Shown in pieces: positions 6,105-14,803 of a stretch of DNA of 43,353 bases. The position numbers were made by a program, and so were the translations under genes. Origin of the DNA: DATKSS01 sp035468355 (lineage in GTDB: Bacteria > Chloroflexota > Dormibacteria > Dormibacterales > Dormibacteraceae); contig DATITA010000111.1 of NCBI GenBank assembly GCA_035468355.1, positions 1 to 43,353 on the forward strand, in the 5' to 3' direction. How positions within the stretch are numbered: position 1 is the first letter of the stretch; every line of letters begins with the position of its first letter. The notes below the pieces were generated by a model. That model was not told the DNA's origin. It saw nothing but the letters and a program-made list of their open reading frames with translations, and made no database searches.

Positions 6105-8837
6105 GTGCCGGAATACGCTGCTCTGGATCTCGAGACGACCGGTCTCGACGCAGCGCGAGATCGAGTCATCGAGATCGGCGCGGTTGCCTTCACAGCCGAT
6201 GGTGTCATTTCGAGGCTCGAACACCTGGTCGACCCGGGGCGGGCGGTCCCCGACACCGTGCTGCGCTTGACCGGCATCAAGCAGGAGGAGCTGCGCGGCG
6301 CCGCCGACGCCGGGACGGCGCTTCGCGAGCTGGCCTTGTTCCTGCGCGGCCGCCAACCAGTGGGGCACGGCGCGCGCATGGACGTCGACTTCCTGGCCGC
6401 CGCAGGGCTGTGGGACGAGTCCCAGGAGATCCTCGACACCCTCGACGTGGCCCGGATCCTACTGCCGGCCGCCGCCAGCCACAGCCTCCCGATGCTCGCC
6501 GTCGAGCTGGGATTCAGTCAGCCGCGCCCGCACCGAGCGCTGGATGACGCCGACGCAACGCGCCAGCTCCTGCTCCGGCTGTGGGAGGAGGCCGTGGCCC
6601 TGAACGAGGGATTGAAGCAGGCGATGCTGGCCCTGGTCGCGCCCTACACGTGGCCCATCGCGCGGTTCTTCGCGGACGCGCTGACGGCGCCCAACCCCTC
6701 CCCGGAGCCCTCGGCGGGGCAACACGTCCAACCGAGCGCGCGGGGAGGATCCGGGGCGACACCCCCCAACGACCCAGTGGCGATGGCCGACCTGCTTGGA
6801 CCCCAGGGTCCGCTCGCCGGCGCGCTGCCCGGATACGAGCACCGCGAGGCCCAGATGCAGATGCTGCTGGCGGTGGCGCAGATCCAGGCACGCGGAGGTT
6901 CGCTGGTCGTCGAGGCCGGCACCGGGACAGGCAAGAGCCTCGCCTACCTCGTGCCCTCCATAGCGCGGGCGGTGCGTCACCACGAGAGGGTCGTCGTGTC
7001 CACGAACACTCACACCCTGCAGGAGCAGCTCATGGGCAAGGACCTGCCTGGGTTGCGCGAGTGGCTGCCGTGGGATTTCAAGGCATGCCTTTTGAAGGGC
7101 CGGTCCAACTACGTGTCGCTCAGGCGGTGGCGCCGCTTCCTGGCAGAGCCATGCGCCGACGCCGACGACCTCAAGTTCAAGCTCAAGGTGCTCATCTGGC
7201 TGCATTCGACCGAGAGCGGCGACCGCTCAGAGCTCCGCCTCCACGGTCGCGAAGAGGTGCTGTGGACGCGCATCGCTAGCGACCCGCTCGACTGCGTCGG
7301 CATTCACTGCACCAAGGAGGACTGCTACGTGCACCGGGCACGCGCGGAGGCGGAGGCCGCGGACCTCGTCGTCATCAACCACGCGCTGCTGCTCGCCGAC
7401 GCGGAGGTGGGCGGGGGGCTGCTGCCCGAGTTCGACCACCTGGTGGTCGATGAAGCCCACCACCTGGAGGAGGCCGCCACGCGCGGGCTGCGCCAGGAGA
7501 TCGACGGGCCGGGCCTGCTCGCGCTCCTCGAGCGGCTGGCCGGCCCAGACCTTTCACGCCAGGAGGGTCTGCTGGCCGAGCTGCTGAGGCAACCGCGGCT
7601 TGGGGCCTCAGACATCGCCTTCCAGGCCGCCGTTCCGGCGAGCGTCGCCGCTGCCACCCGCGTGCGGGAGCTCTTCCAGCTGGCCGCCCCCTGGGTCATG
7701 GCCCGCCTCGGCGAATCCGAGCGTCGCGAGGAGTCGGTGCGCATCACTCCGCAGTTGCGGGACGACGGCGGCTGGGCGCACGTCAGGATCGCCGGCGAAA
7801 ACGCCGCCACGGCGCTCGACGCGCTGGACGCCGCTTTGCGGCGAGCCGTGGCTGGCGTGCGCGACTGGCTTGGTGGGGCCGAGCCCGACCAGGGCGTGCG
7901 TGAGCTGGAGATCATCCGCGGCCGGCTGCAAGGCGCGGGCGCTCTGCTCGGCGAAGCTCTCCTCACGCCTGATCCCAACCGCGTCTACTGGTTCACCCTG
8001 CTCTCACGAACAGAGAACCTGCTGCTGCGCGCGGCGCCCATCAACGTGGGCCGGCTCCTGCGCGACCGCGTCTACTCTGAGCGGCGCTCGTCAGTGTTCA
8101 CGTCGGCGACGCTCGCGGTGGGCGGGAGCTTCGAGTATTTCCGCTCTCGCATCGGCCTGGGCTCCGAGGTCGAGGAGCTCGTCCTGCCGTCGCCTTTCGA
8201 TTTTTTCAACCAGGCGCTGGTCTGCCTGCCGACCGACTTCCCGTTGCCGGAGCACGAAACTTTCGACCGCGAGGTCGAAGAGGTGATCGCCGCCGTGGCG
8301 CAACGGGTCGGAGGACGCACCCTCGTGCTGTTCACGTCGCACCGCCAGCTGCGAGACGTCCATACGGCGCTCAAGCATCGGACCGACCTCGACGAGGTCC
8401 TCATCCTGGGCCAGGGCATCGACGGCCAGAGGAGGCAGCTCTTGAAGACGTTCGAGGAGTCGGAGCGTCCGCTGCTGCTCGGAACGTCGACCTTCTGGGA
8501 GGGCATCGACGTGCCGGGCGAACGGCTCAGCTGCGTGGTCATGGTCCGGCTGCCTTTCCCGGTGCCGACAGATCCCGTCTACGCCGCCAGGGCGGAGCAG
8601 GTACGCGATCCCTTCGGTCAGCTCGCCCTCCCGCAGGCGGCGCTGCGCTTGAAGCAGGGCTTCGGACGCCTGATCCGCCGTTCCACCGACCGGGGCGCCG
8701 TGGTCATCCTCGACAACCGGATCCTGGGTCGCGATTACGGCAAGGCGTTCCTGGACGTGCTTCCGCCGGCCTCGCGGTTCGTCGGGCCGGCCGCCGAAAT
8801 AGCAGGACGGGTCGGCGCCTGGCTCGACAGGGCGTGA
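6105..8837 (+). CDS. dinG: DnaQ-like exonuclease fused to DinG-family helicase
   Basis: A 910-residue two-domain protein. Residues 1-165 form a DEDDh 3'-5' exonuclease (DLETTGLD at 8-15, HRALDDADAT at 143-152). Residues 240-910 form a superfamily 2 XPD/DinG-type helicase with Walker A AGTGTGKS at 271-278, DEAH at 449-452, GTSTFWEGIDVPGE and QGFGRLIRR. This fusion is known in Gram-positive DinG. Three cysteines of the iron-sulfur region are present (Cys397, Cys402, Cys407). The position where the first usually sits (KGRSNYxC) is Ser338, so the cluster is incomplete unless Cys328 or Cys350 substitutes. It heads an operon with rsmI and metG; its TGA overlaps the rsmI GTG. Confidence 0.92.
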   Translation: MPEYAALDLETTGLDAARDRVIEIGAVAFTADGVISRLEHLVDPGRAVPDTVLRLTGIKQEELRGAADAGTALRELALFLRGRQPVGHGARMDVDFLAAAGLWDESQEILDTLDVARILLPAAASHSLPMLAVELGFSQPRPHRALDDADATRQLLLRLWEEAVALNEGLKQAMLALVAPYTWPIARFFADALTAPNPSPEPSAGQHVQPSARGGSGATPPNDPVAMADLLGPQGPLAGALPGYEHREAQMQMLLAVAQIQARGGSLVVEAGTGTGKSLAYLVPSIARAVRHHERVVVSTNTHTLQEQLMGKDLPGLREWLPWDFKACLLKGRSNYVSLRRWRRFLAEPCADADDLKFKLKVLIWLHSTESGDRSELRLHGREEVLWTRIASDPLDCVGIHCTKEDCYVHRARAEAEAADLVVINHALLLADAEVGGGLLPEFDHLVVDEAHHLEEAATRGLRQEIDGPGLLALLERLAGPDLSRQEGLLAELLRQPRLGASDIAFQAAVPASVAAATRVRELFQLAAPWVMARLGESERREESVRITPQLRDDGGWAHVRIAGENAATALDALDAALRRAVAGVRDWLGGAEPDQGVRELEIIRGRLQGAGALLGEALLTPDPNRVYWFTLLSRTENLLLRAAPINVGRLLRDRVYSERRSSVFTSATLAVGGSFEYFRSRIGLGSEVEELVLPSPFDFFNQALVCLPTDFPLPEHETFDREVEEVIAAVAQRVGGRTLVLFTSHRQLRDVHTALKHRTDLDEVLILGQGIDGQRRQLLKTFEESERPLLLGTSTFWEGIDVPGERLSCVVMVRLPFPVPTDPVYAARAEQVRDPFGQLALPQAALRLKQGFGRLIRRSTDRGAVVILDNRILGRDYGKAFLDVLPPASRFVGPAAEIAGRVGAWLDRA

Positions 8838-9496
8838 GCCGCCTGTACGTCGTCGCGACCCCGATCGGGAACCTCGAAGACGTCAGCGCGCGGGCGCTCC
8901 GCGTGCTGGGAGAGGTGTCGGCGATCGCCGCCGAGGACACCAGAGTCACGTCACGGCTGCTGGCCAGGCACGGAATCCGAAAACCTTTCATCAGCTATCG
9001 CGCCCCGGTGGAGCGACGGGGACTCCCGCGGGTGATCGCCGCGCTCGAGGAGGGCGACGTCGCCCTGGTCAGCGACGCGGGCACCCCGACCGTCTCCGAC
9101 CCGGGCCAGGCGCTGGTCAAGGCCGCGTGGGCGGCGGGGCACACCGTGGTGCCGGTTCCCGGGCCGAGCTCGGTCACCGCCGCACTGTCGATCGCCGGCT
9201 ACGGCGGACCCGGTTTCACGTTCCTCGGTTACCTGCCGCGCAAGCCCGGCGAGATGCGGCGGCTGCTCGCCACCCTCGCGGCCGACCCGCGTCCGGCGGC
9301 TGCATTCGAGTCGCCTTACCGAATCGCAAAATCGCTGGCGCTGATCGCCGAGGTCCTGCCCGAAAGGAGCATCACGGTCACGCGCGAGCTGACGAAGCTG
9401 CACGAGGAGGTGCTGCGAGGCACCGCCGGCGAGGTGCTGGCCGCCCTCGGTGAGCGGGCGCGCGGCGAGTTTACGCTTGTGATCAGTGGCGCCTGA
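8834..9496 (+). CDS. rsmI: 16S rRNA (cytidine1402-2'-O)-methyltransferase
   Basis: RsmI, 220 residues, a tetrapyrrole-methylase-fold SAM enzyme that 2'-O-methylates C1402 in the ribosomal P site. Family motifs are LYVVATPIGNLEDVSARALRVL at the N-terminus, AAEDTRVTSRLLARHGI and ALVSDAGTPTVSDPG. The GTG start lies in a GTGA overlap with the helicase stop. The C-terminus is short (ends RGEFTLVISGA), without the extra C-terminal domain of longer homologues. Its stop lies 11 bases inside metG. Confidence 0.94.
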   Translation: MSRLYVVATPIGNLEDVSARALRVLGEVSAIAAEDTRVTSRLLARHGIRKPFISYRAPVERRGLPRVIAALEEGDVALVSDAGTPTVSDPGQALVKAAWAAGHTVVPVPGPSSVTAALSIAGYGGPGFTFLGYLPRKPGEMRRLLATLAADPRPAAAFESPYRIAKSLALIAEVLPERSITVTRELTKLHEEVLRGTAGEVLAALGERARGEFTLVISGA

Positions 9497-11225
9497 ACCG
9501 CGAACCATCCTCATCGCGCCCGCCTGGCCTTACGCCAACGGTCCGCGACACATCGGCCACGTGGCCGGTTTCGCCGTGCCCGCGGACGTCCTCGCACGCT
9601 TCGAGCGCCTCCGCGGCTCCCGCGTTCTCATGGCGAGCGGCACGGACGAGCACGGCACGCCCATCACTTACGAGGCGGACAAGGAAGGGGTGCCGCCGCG
9701 GGAGTTTGCCGATCGCAACAACGCCTTGATCGTGGAGGACCTGCGCCGGCTGGGGATGACCTACGACATCTTCACCCGCACCACGACTCAGAACCACGAG
9801 CGCGTCACGCAGGACCTGTTTCTCAAGCTGTACGAAAAGGGCTATCTCGTCAAGCAGACGCAGATGGGCGCCTTTGACCCGTCGAGCGGGCGCACTCTGC
9901 CAGATCGCTACATCGAGGGCAAATGTCCGATCTGCGGCTACCCCGACGCCCGCGGCGACCAGTGCGACAACTGCGGCAACCAGCTCGACCCGATCGACCT
10001 CATCGATCCGCACCAGCGCGGCACCGACGCGGCGGTCGAGTTTCGTGAGACCGAGCACTTCTTCTTCGACCTTCCCGCCCTCGGCGACCAGCTGAAGGAG
10101 TGGATCGAGCAGCACGACGACTGGCGGCCGAACGTCCGCAAGTACTCTCTCGAGTTCGTCCGCAACCTCAAGGCGCGAGCGATCACGCGCGACCTCGACT
10201 GGGGCATTCCCGTGCCGCTGCCAGGCTGGGAGGACAATCCCCACAAGAAGATCTACGTTTGGTTCGACGCTGTCATCGGCTACCTGTCCGCGTCGATCGA
10301 GTGGGCGGCCCAGAAGGGCGACCCGGGCGCGTGGAAGGACTGGTGGCAGAACCCCAAAGCCCGGCATTACTACGTGATGGGCAAGGACAACATCACGTTC
10401 CACACGGTGATGTGGCCGGCCATCCTGCTGGGCGCTGGTGGGCTCGACCTGCCCGACGAGATCGTCGCCAGCGAGCACCTTCACATGGCGGGCAAGAGAC
10501 TGTCGACGAGCCGCGGGCACGTGATCTACGTGCGCGACGTGCTCGACCGTTACGACCCGGACGCGCTGCGTTACTACCTGATGATCGCCGGGCCCGAAAA
10601 CCAGGACTCGGACTTCACGTGGGCGGAGTTCGTGAGGCGCAACAACGACGAGCTGGTCGCGACCTGGGGCAACCTGGTCCATCGGACCCTGGTCAACGCG
10701 CACCGCAACTTTGGCGGGGTTCCGGAGCCCGAGCAGCTCAATGACGGGGACCAGGCCCTGATCAACGAAGTCGAGGAAGCGCTGGAGCTGGTCGCGCTGC
10801 AGCTGAGCCAGGCTCGCTTTCAGCTGGCTCTGAAATACGCGATGACGATGGCCTCCAAGGTCAACGTCTACCTCGGCACCGAGCAGCCGTGGCACACGAT
10901 CAAGACCGACCGCGGTCGGGCTGGCACCGTCCTCTACGTAGCGTTGCGCTGCGTCGACAACCTCAAGACCATGCTCACTCCGTTCGTGCCGTTCTCGTCT
11001 CAGCGGCTGCACCGCATGCTTGGTTACGACGACCTCATCGCGCCCCAGCCGGTGATTCGCGAGCATGCGGAGGACGGCGCGACTCATTCGGTCCTGACGG
11101 GCGACTATCCGGTCGCCGACCGCTGGCGCCCGTCGGAGCTTGAGCCGGGCCGCAAGCTGCCTCCACCTGAGCCACTGTTCAAGCGGCTCGACGAAGTGGT
11201 CGAGGAAGAGCCATCGATTTCGTAG
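9486..11225 (+). CDS. metG: Methionine-tRNA ligase
   Basis: MetRS, 579 residues, charges initiator and elongator tRNA-Met. The HIGH motif (HIGH, residues 22-25) follows PAWPYANGPR. One zinc knuckle is visible (Cys147, Cys150, Cys160, Cys163), the single-knuckle type. The signature lysine loop is KRLSTSRG at 337-344, a diverged KMSKS in which only the first Lys, the middle Ser and the SRG tail are kept. The anticodon-binding helical domain fills the rest. There is no C-terminal EMAP/tRNA-binding domain. The GTG start overlaps rsmI by 11 bases. Confidence 0.94.
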   Translation: MAPEPRTILIAPAWPYANGPRHIGHVAGFAVPADVLARFERLRGSRVLMASGTDEHGTPITYEADKEGVPPREFADRNNALIVEDLRRLGMTYDIFTRTTTQNHERVTQDLFLKLYEKGYLVKQTQMGAFDPSSGRTLPDRYIEGKCPICGYPDARGDQCDNCGNQLDPIDLIDPHQRGTDAAVEFRETEHFFFDLPALGDQLKEWIEQHDDWRPNVRKYSLEFVRNLKARAITRDLDWGIPVPLPGWEDNPHKKIYVWFDAVIGYLSASIEWAAQKGDPGAWKDWWQNPKARHYYVMGKDNITFHTVMWPAILLGAGGLDLPDEIVASEHLHMAGKRLSTSRGHVIYVRDVLDRYDPDALRYYLMIAGPENQDSDFTWAEFVRRNNDELVATWGNLVHRTLVNAHRNFGGVPEPEQLNDGDQALINEVEEALELVALQLSQARFQLALKYAMTMASKVNVYLGTEQPWHTIKTDRGRAGTVLYVALRCVDNLKTMLTPFVPFSSQRLHRMLGYDDLIAPQPVIREHAEDGATHSVLTGDYPVADRWRPSELEPGRKLPPPEPLFKRLDEVVEEEPSIS

Positions 11226-11965
11226 ACACCCATCTCCACCTCGAGGAGCTGGGCGATTCCGGCGCGGCAGTGGATGAGGCGGTCGGCGCCGGGGTGACCC
11301 GGATGGTGGCGGTGGGCGTCGACCTGGAGCGCAGCCGACGCGCGGTTGCGCTCGCCCACGGCCACGACGAGGTGTGGGCCGGCGTCGGCCACTACCCACT
11401 CGAGCCGGCCGAGCTCGACCTGGACGCGCTGCGTGAGCTGGCGTCCGACCCTCGCGTGGTCGTGATCGGCGAGATCGGCCTCGATTTCGAGCACGTCGGC
11501 GGAATCGCCAGGGAAGTTCAGATCGATCGGTTCGACCAGCTCCTGACCATGGCCAAGGAGCTCGACCTGCCGGTCTCGGTTCACAACCGCGGCGCGGACT
11601 CCGAGGTGGCGTCGGCGATCCGGCGGCACCACGGCCTGCGCGGCGTGATGCACTACTTCGCCCTGGACTGGGAGCGCGCGCAGCCGTTCCTCGACCTGGG
11701 CTTCTATTTGTCCTTCGCCGGCCTGGTCACACGCCCCAGCCGCACCGCGCTGCGCGAGGTCGTCAAACGCTGTCCCAGCGACCGGCTTCTGCTGGAGACG
11801 GATTCGCCCTATGGCAACGCGCAGAAGCGGATGGGCGTGTCCAACCGCCCCGCCTACCTGCTCGACACCGCCGAGCTCGTCGCCGAGCTGCGCGGCGTCA
11901 CCATGGAGCAGCTCGCGGACCTGGAATCCGCCAACGCCTTCGCGCTGTTTCGCGGGATGCGTTGA
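11213..11965 (+). CDS. tatD: TatD family metal-dependent hydrolase (unusual ATC start)
   Basis: A TatD-type DNase/hydrolase of about 250 residues with a two-metal TIM-barrel. The metal ligands HLH are at residues 7 and 9 (DTHLHLEEL). Further ligands are in VVVIGEIGLDF, LPVSVHNRG, GVMHYF and LLLETDSPY. No ATG, GTG or TTG exists in frame between the upstream in-frame TGA at 11168 and the codons after the HLH motif; the first canonical start would delete the metal site. An ATC at 11213, 6 nt after a strong GAGGA within GAGGAAGAG (11202-11210), gives the family-typical start MDFVDTHLHL. It overlaps metG by 13 bases. Confidence 0.85.
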   Translation: MDFVDTHLHLEELGDSGAAVDEAVGAGVTRMVAVGVDLERSRRAVALAHGHDEVWAGVGHYPLEPAELDLDALRELASDPRVVVIGEIGLDFEHVGGIAREVQIDRFDQLLTMAKELDLPVSVHNRGADSEVASAIRRHHGLRGVMHYFALDWERAQPFLDLGFYLSFAGLVTRPSRTALREVVKRCPSDRLLLETDSPYGNAQKRMGVSNRPAYLLDTAELVAELRGVTMEQLADLESANAFALFRGMR

Positions 11966-12807
11966 TCGACCCGGCCGACTCGAAGCAGCTCGAATCTCTG
12001 CTCCGCCGGCACCGCATCGACCTCAAGCACCGGTTGGGCCAGAACTTCCTGGTCGACCCGTCGGTGCGCGACGCGGTCGCACGCTCGGCGGACATCAGGC
12101 CGGAAGACGCCGTGCTCGAAGTCGGGGCCGGCGTCGGCACGCTGACCGTGGCGCTCGCTCCTCTGTGTCGCAAGCTCGTCGCCGTAGAGATCGATGGCCG
12201 GCTCGTCCCCGCGCTCCGCGAAGCCACCGCCGGCTTCGGCAACGTGGAGATCGTGCGGTCGGACATCCTGCGCTTCAACTTCCGCTCGGCGTTCCCCCAG
12301 GGCGGCGAGCTGGTCGCCGGCAACATCCCTTACAACGTCACCGGCGCGCTGGTCCGCAAGCTGCTCGACGAGGAGCCGCGGCCGCAACGCCTGTCGCTGG
12401 TCGTCCAGAAGGAGGTCGCCGAACGCTGGACCGCCTCCACGGGAGCGAGTCTCTCCACGGTGGCGGTGCAGGTGTTCGCCAAGGCCCGCCTGGTGCTCAC
12501 GATCCCGGCGAGCGCCTTCAATCCGCCGCCGCGAGTGGATTCGGCGCTCGTCTCACTGGAGGTGCGAACCCGGCCCGCGGTCGACGTCGACGACCTGGAC
12601 GGCTTCTTTCGGTTCGTCGAGTCGATCTTTCAGTTCCGGCGCAAGCAGCTCGGCGGCGCGCTCGGCCGGCTGGCCGGCGCGGGCGGCCCGGCCGTCGTAG
12701 CGCGACTTCAGGCCATCGGCATCGATCCAACGCGCCGGGCCCAGACCTTGAGCTTGATGGAATGGGAAGCGCTGTACCGGGGCTTCTCGCCGCGCGCTGG
12801 AGGCTAA
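11962..12807 (+). CDS. rsmA: 16S rRNA (adenine1518/1519-N6)-dimethyltransferase
   Basis: RsmA/KsgA, 281 residues, dimethylates two adenines in helix 45 of 16S rRNA during 30S maturation. Motifs are HRLGQNFLVDPSVRDAV, SAM motif I VLEVGAGVGTLTVAL, acidic loop VAVEIDGRL and the catalytic NIPYNVTGALV (NxPY type). The C-terminal small domain has FQFRRKQLGGAL. The start is TTG 11962 in a TTGA overlap with the tatD stop. The order metG-tatD-rsmA is conserved in many Gram-positive bacteria. Confidence 0.95.
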   Translation: MIDPADSKQLESLLRRHRIDLKHRLGQNFLVDPSVRDAVARSADIRPEDAVLEVGAGVGTLTVALAPLCRKLVAVEIDGRLVPALREATAGFGNVEIVRSDILRFNFRSAFPQGGELVAGNIPYNVTGALVRKLLDEEPRPQRLSLVVQKEVAERWTASTGASLSTVAVQVFAKARLVLTIPASAFNPPPRVDSALVSLEVRTRPAVDVDDLDGFFRFVESIFQFRRKQLGGALGRLAGAGGPAVVARLQAIGIDPTRRAQTLSLMEWEALYRGFSPRAGG

Positions 12808-12810
12808 TCT
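12805..12810 (+). promoter_or_regulatory. Candidate -10 element (TAATCT) for the MFS transporter
   Basis: TAATCT overlaps the rsmA stop codon and ends 9 nt before GTG 12820. The only nearby GGAGG is too far from the GTG (about 17 nt) to be its ribosome site. Because three of the six bases are fixed by the TAA stop, the evidence is weaker than for the other sites of this class. Confidence 0.3.
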
Positions 12811-12819
12811 CTAGCCCTC

Positions 12820-14142
12820 GTGGAAGCCCCCATTCGTTTTCCGGTCGAGGGGACCGGCGGGTTTCGAGCCGTGCTGGGGCACACCGCGTTCAGGAACATC
12901 TGGTTCGCGCAGCTGGCCGCGCAGCTGGCGGACAAATTCCTCCTCTTCTCGCTGATCATCCTCGCGTACCACATCTCCGGCGGCAGCACGCCGGTGGCCG
13001 TGACGCTTCTCGCCTACACGGTGCCGGCGGTGCTTTTCGCGCCGCCTGCCGGCGTGATCGCGGACCGGGTCGACCGCAAGCAAATCATGATGTGGTGCAA
13101 CTTCGGCCGCGCTGCCGTGGTCGCGCTAATCCCGATCGTGGCATTCATCCCCGGCATGGCGAACGACTTTGCTCACCTGCTGGTGATCACGCTCATCTTC
13201 TCGGCGGTAGGGCAGCTCTTCGGTCCGGCCGAAGCCGCGGTCATCCCCACTATCCTGCCGCGCGCCGCTTTGATCACGGCCAACTCGATGGCCCTTTTGA
13301 CCATGGTGTTGACGCTCGTGGTCGGGGGCGCCCTCGCGCCGATCCTTTCGAGGATCGACCTGTATGCGCCCTACTGGTTCGCGGTGGTCCTGTTGGTCGT
13401 CGCCGGTACGCTGATCTTCGCTTCCGAGATTCCCCGCCTGGAGCCCAGGACCGACTCTCCGGTCGAGGAGGGTCGCAGTCGCTTCCGATCCATGGTCGTC
13501 GACCTCAAGGAGGGCGTCGACGCCCTGCGAGCCTCGCGCGGGCTCATGCTCGCGTTCGGCCAGGTGAGCATCGCCGTCCTGGTGCTGTTCATGCTGTTCA
13601 CGCTTGCCCCCGCATATGTGAGCAAGGTCATCGGCATCGCGGCGCAGGACACTTACGTGATCCTGGGTCCGGCCACGGGCGGCGCCATCCTCAGCGCCGT
13701 CTTACTCGGCCAGTTCCTCCGCCACATCGAGCGGACCAAGCTCCTGGCCGGCTCTCTCGTCGCCAACGGCGTCACCATGCTCGCGCTCGCCGCCGTGCCC
13801 CAGGCGATGAACCAGTTCCCCGACCTCCAGGTGCACAACCGCATCACGGCGGCAACGTTCAGCTTCCTCCTGGGGGTGGAATTCGGAGCCATCATGATCC
13901 CGGCCGTCACGTACCTGATGGAGTCCACGAGCGACGAGATCCGCGGCAGGATCTTCGCCCTGCTCTACATGGTCATCAACGGCGTCACGGCTCTGCCTGT
14001 CTTGATCGCCGCCGCTCTGTCGGACACTATCGGCATCGCGCACGTCATCGGCGGCCTTGGGGTGCTGCTACTGGGCGGCGGAATCGCCATCATCGTGACC
14101 TCCCGGCGCGACGGTTTACGACGAACAGAGTCAACGCCATGA
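12820..14142 (+). CDS. Major facilitator superfamily transporter
   Basis: A 440-residue polytopic membrane protein with about 12 hydrophobic helices, of the MFS_3/enterobactin-exporter-like group. The N-terminus VLGHTAFRNIWFAQLAAQLADKF and the loop PPAGVIADRVDRKQIM (MFS motif A, between helices 2 and 3) are characteristic. The central cytoplasmic loop is near SRFRSMVVDLKEGVDALRA. Substrate cannot be told. The GTG start follows rsmA by 12 bases, and the 3' end overlaps the convergent dedA gene by 53 bases. Confidence 0.85.
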   Translation: MEAPIRFPVEGTGGFRAVLGHTAFRNIWFAQLAAQLADKFLLFSLIILAYHISGGSTPVAVTLLAYTVPAVLFAPPAGVIADRVDRKQIMMWCNFGRAAVVALIPIVAFIPGMANDFAHLLVITLIFSAVGQLFGPAEAAVIPTILPRAALITANSMALLTMVLTLVVGGALAPILSRIDLYAPYWFAVVLLVVAGTLIFASEIPRLEPRTDSPVEEGRSRFRSMVVDLKEGVDALRASRGLMLAFGQVSIAVLVLFMLFTLAPAYVSKVIGIAAQDTYVILGPATGGAILSAVLLGQFLRHIERTKLLAGSLVANGVTMLALAAVPQAMNQFPDLQVHNRITAATFSFLLGVEFGAIMIPAVTYLMESTSDEIRGRIFALLYMVINGVTALPVLIAAALSDTIGIAHVIGGLGVLLLGGGIAIIVTSRRDGLRRTESTP

Positions 14143-14680
14143 GTCCGATCAGGACCAGCCCGCCGATCCCGATAGCGCGAACTATGGCCTCCAAAAGTGG
14201 AAGGTTGGCGCCGAGCCAGTAGCCGGCCACGCCGATGACAATCGCCCACGCCAACCCGCCGATGGCGCTGAAGATCTGGAACCGCCAAAACGGCATCCGC
14301 GCCATGCCGGCCAGCATCGAGCCCCAGGTCCGCAAGCCGAGCACGAAGCGGGCCGCCAGGATGGCGCCGTCGCCGTACCGGGCGAAAAAGAGCTCGGACC
14401 TCGCGATGTGGTCGGGCCGGACGTGGAAGAGGGCGCCGAATCGTTCGACGAAAGGCCGTCCGCCGCGATAACCGAGCCAGTAGCCCAGGTCACCGCCAGC
14501 CGTCGCGCCGAGAAATCCGAAGAAGATCACCAGCACCAGCGAGTGATGCCTGGCCGCGGCCCACGCGGCGGCGACCAGCAGCAAAGTTTCGCCCGGAAAG
14601 GGCACGCCGGAAGACTCGATCAGGATCCCGAGCCCGGCCGACGGGTAACCCAGGGCGTCCACCAGGGCAGACCAGTTCAC
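14090..14680 (-). CDS. DedA family membrane protein
   Basis: A 196-residue DedA/SNARE-associated (VTT) membrane protein; relatives act as undecaprenyl-phosphate or phospholipid flippases. Visible motifs are ESSGVPFPGETLLLVAAAWAA, the glycine-rich GATAGGDLGYWLGYRGGRPFVERFG and RFVLGLRTWGSMLAGMARMPFWRFQ, which carry the conserved family residues E, R and G. The GTG start at 14680 is chosen because GAGGAGG stands 7 nt before it; a longer frame up to 14767 would add an Arg-rich tail that covers the palindromic repeat. It is convergent with the MFS gene and divergent from thrS. Confidence 0.88.
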   Translation of the reverse strand: MNWSALVDALGYPSAGLGILIESSGVPFPGETLLLVAAAWAAARHHSLVLVIFFGFLGATAGGDLGYWLGYRGGRPFVERFGALFHVRPDHIARSELFFARYGDGAILAARFVLGLRTWGSMLAGMARMPFWRFQIFSAIGGLAWAIVIGVAGYWLGANLPLLEAIVRAIGIGGLVLIGLMALTLFVVNRRAGRSR

Positions 14681-14713
14681 GGCACCGCCTCCTCGCGAGC
14701 GGGGACGATGGCG

Positions 14714-14762
14714 ACCTCCCCATTCATGGAGAGGTAGCCGGCGCCGCCGGGGGGTGGGGAGC
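14714..14762. repeat. Palindromic intergenic element between dedA and thrS
   Basis: The segment has an imperfect inverted repeat CCTCCCCAT / ATGGAGAGG (14715-14723 and 14726-14734, one mismatch, 2-nt gap), then the palindrome CGGCGCCG (14739-14746), then a GGTGGGGAG tail. The same architecture (CTCCCCA..ATG..GGGAG, a GCGCC hairpin, a GGGAG tail) occurs at 20777-20817, so the two look like members of one repeat class. No coding function is seen. Confidence 0.5.
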
Positions 14763-14786
14763 ACCAAGCTTGCTCAATGGCGTCCA

Positions 14787-14792
14787 TATACT
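14787..14792 (+). promoter_or_regulatory. Candidate -10 element (TATACT) for thrS
   Basis: TATACT ends 11 nt before ATG 14804, with no Shine-Dalgarno between. It argues that thrS begins at 14804, not at the ATG 14777, which lies upstream of the expected transcription start. No clear -35 box is seen. Confidence 0.5.
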
Positions 14793-14803
14793 GGACGACC
14801 CTG

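Noticed and set aside
9483..11399. A 638-codon open frame on the minus strand opposite metG
   Set aside because: It mirrors metG and tatD, has no recognisable motifs, is Arg/His/Pro-rich as expected from antisense GC-rich codons, and covers well-defined genes on the other strand.
11811..14222. An 803-codon plus-strand frame across tatD, rsmA and the MFS gene
   Set aside because: It is out of frame with three clearly recognisable genes, rich in Arg/Ala/Gly/Pro, and has no domain signature. Long stop-free shadow frames are expected at this GC content.
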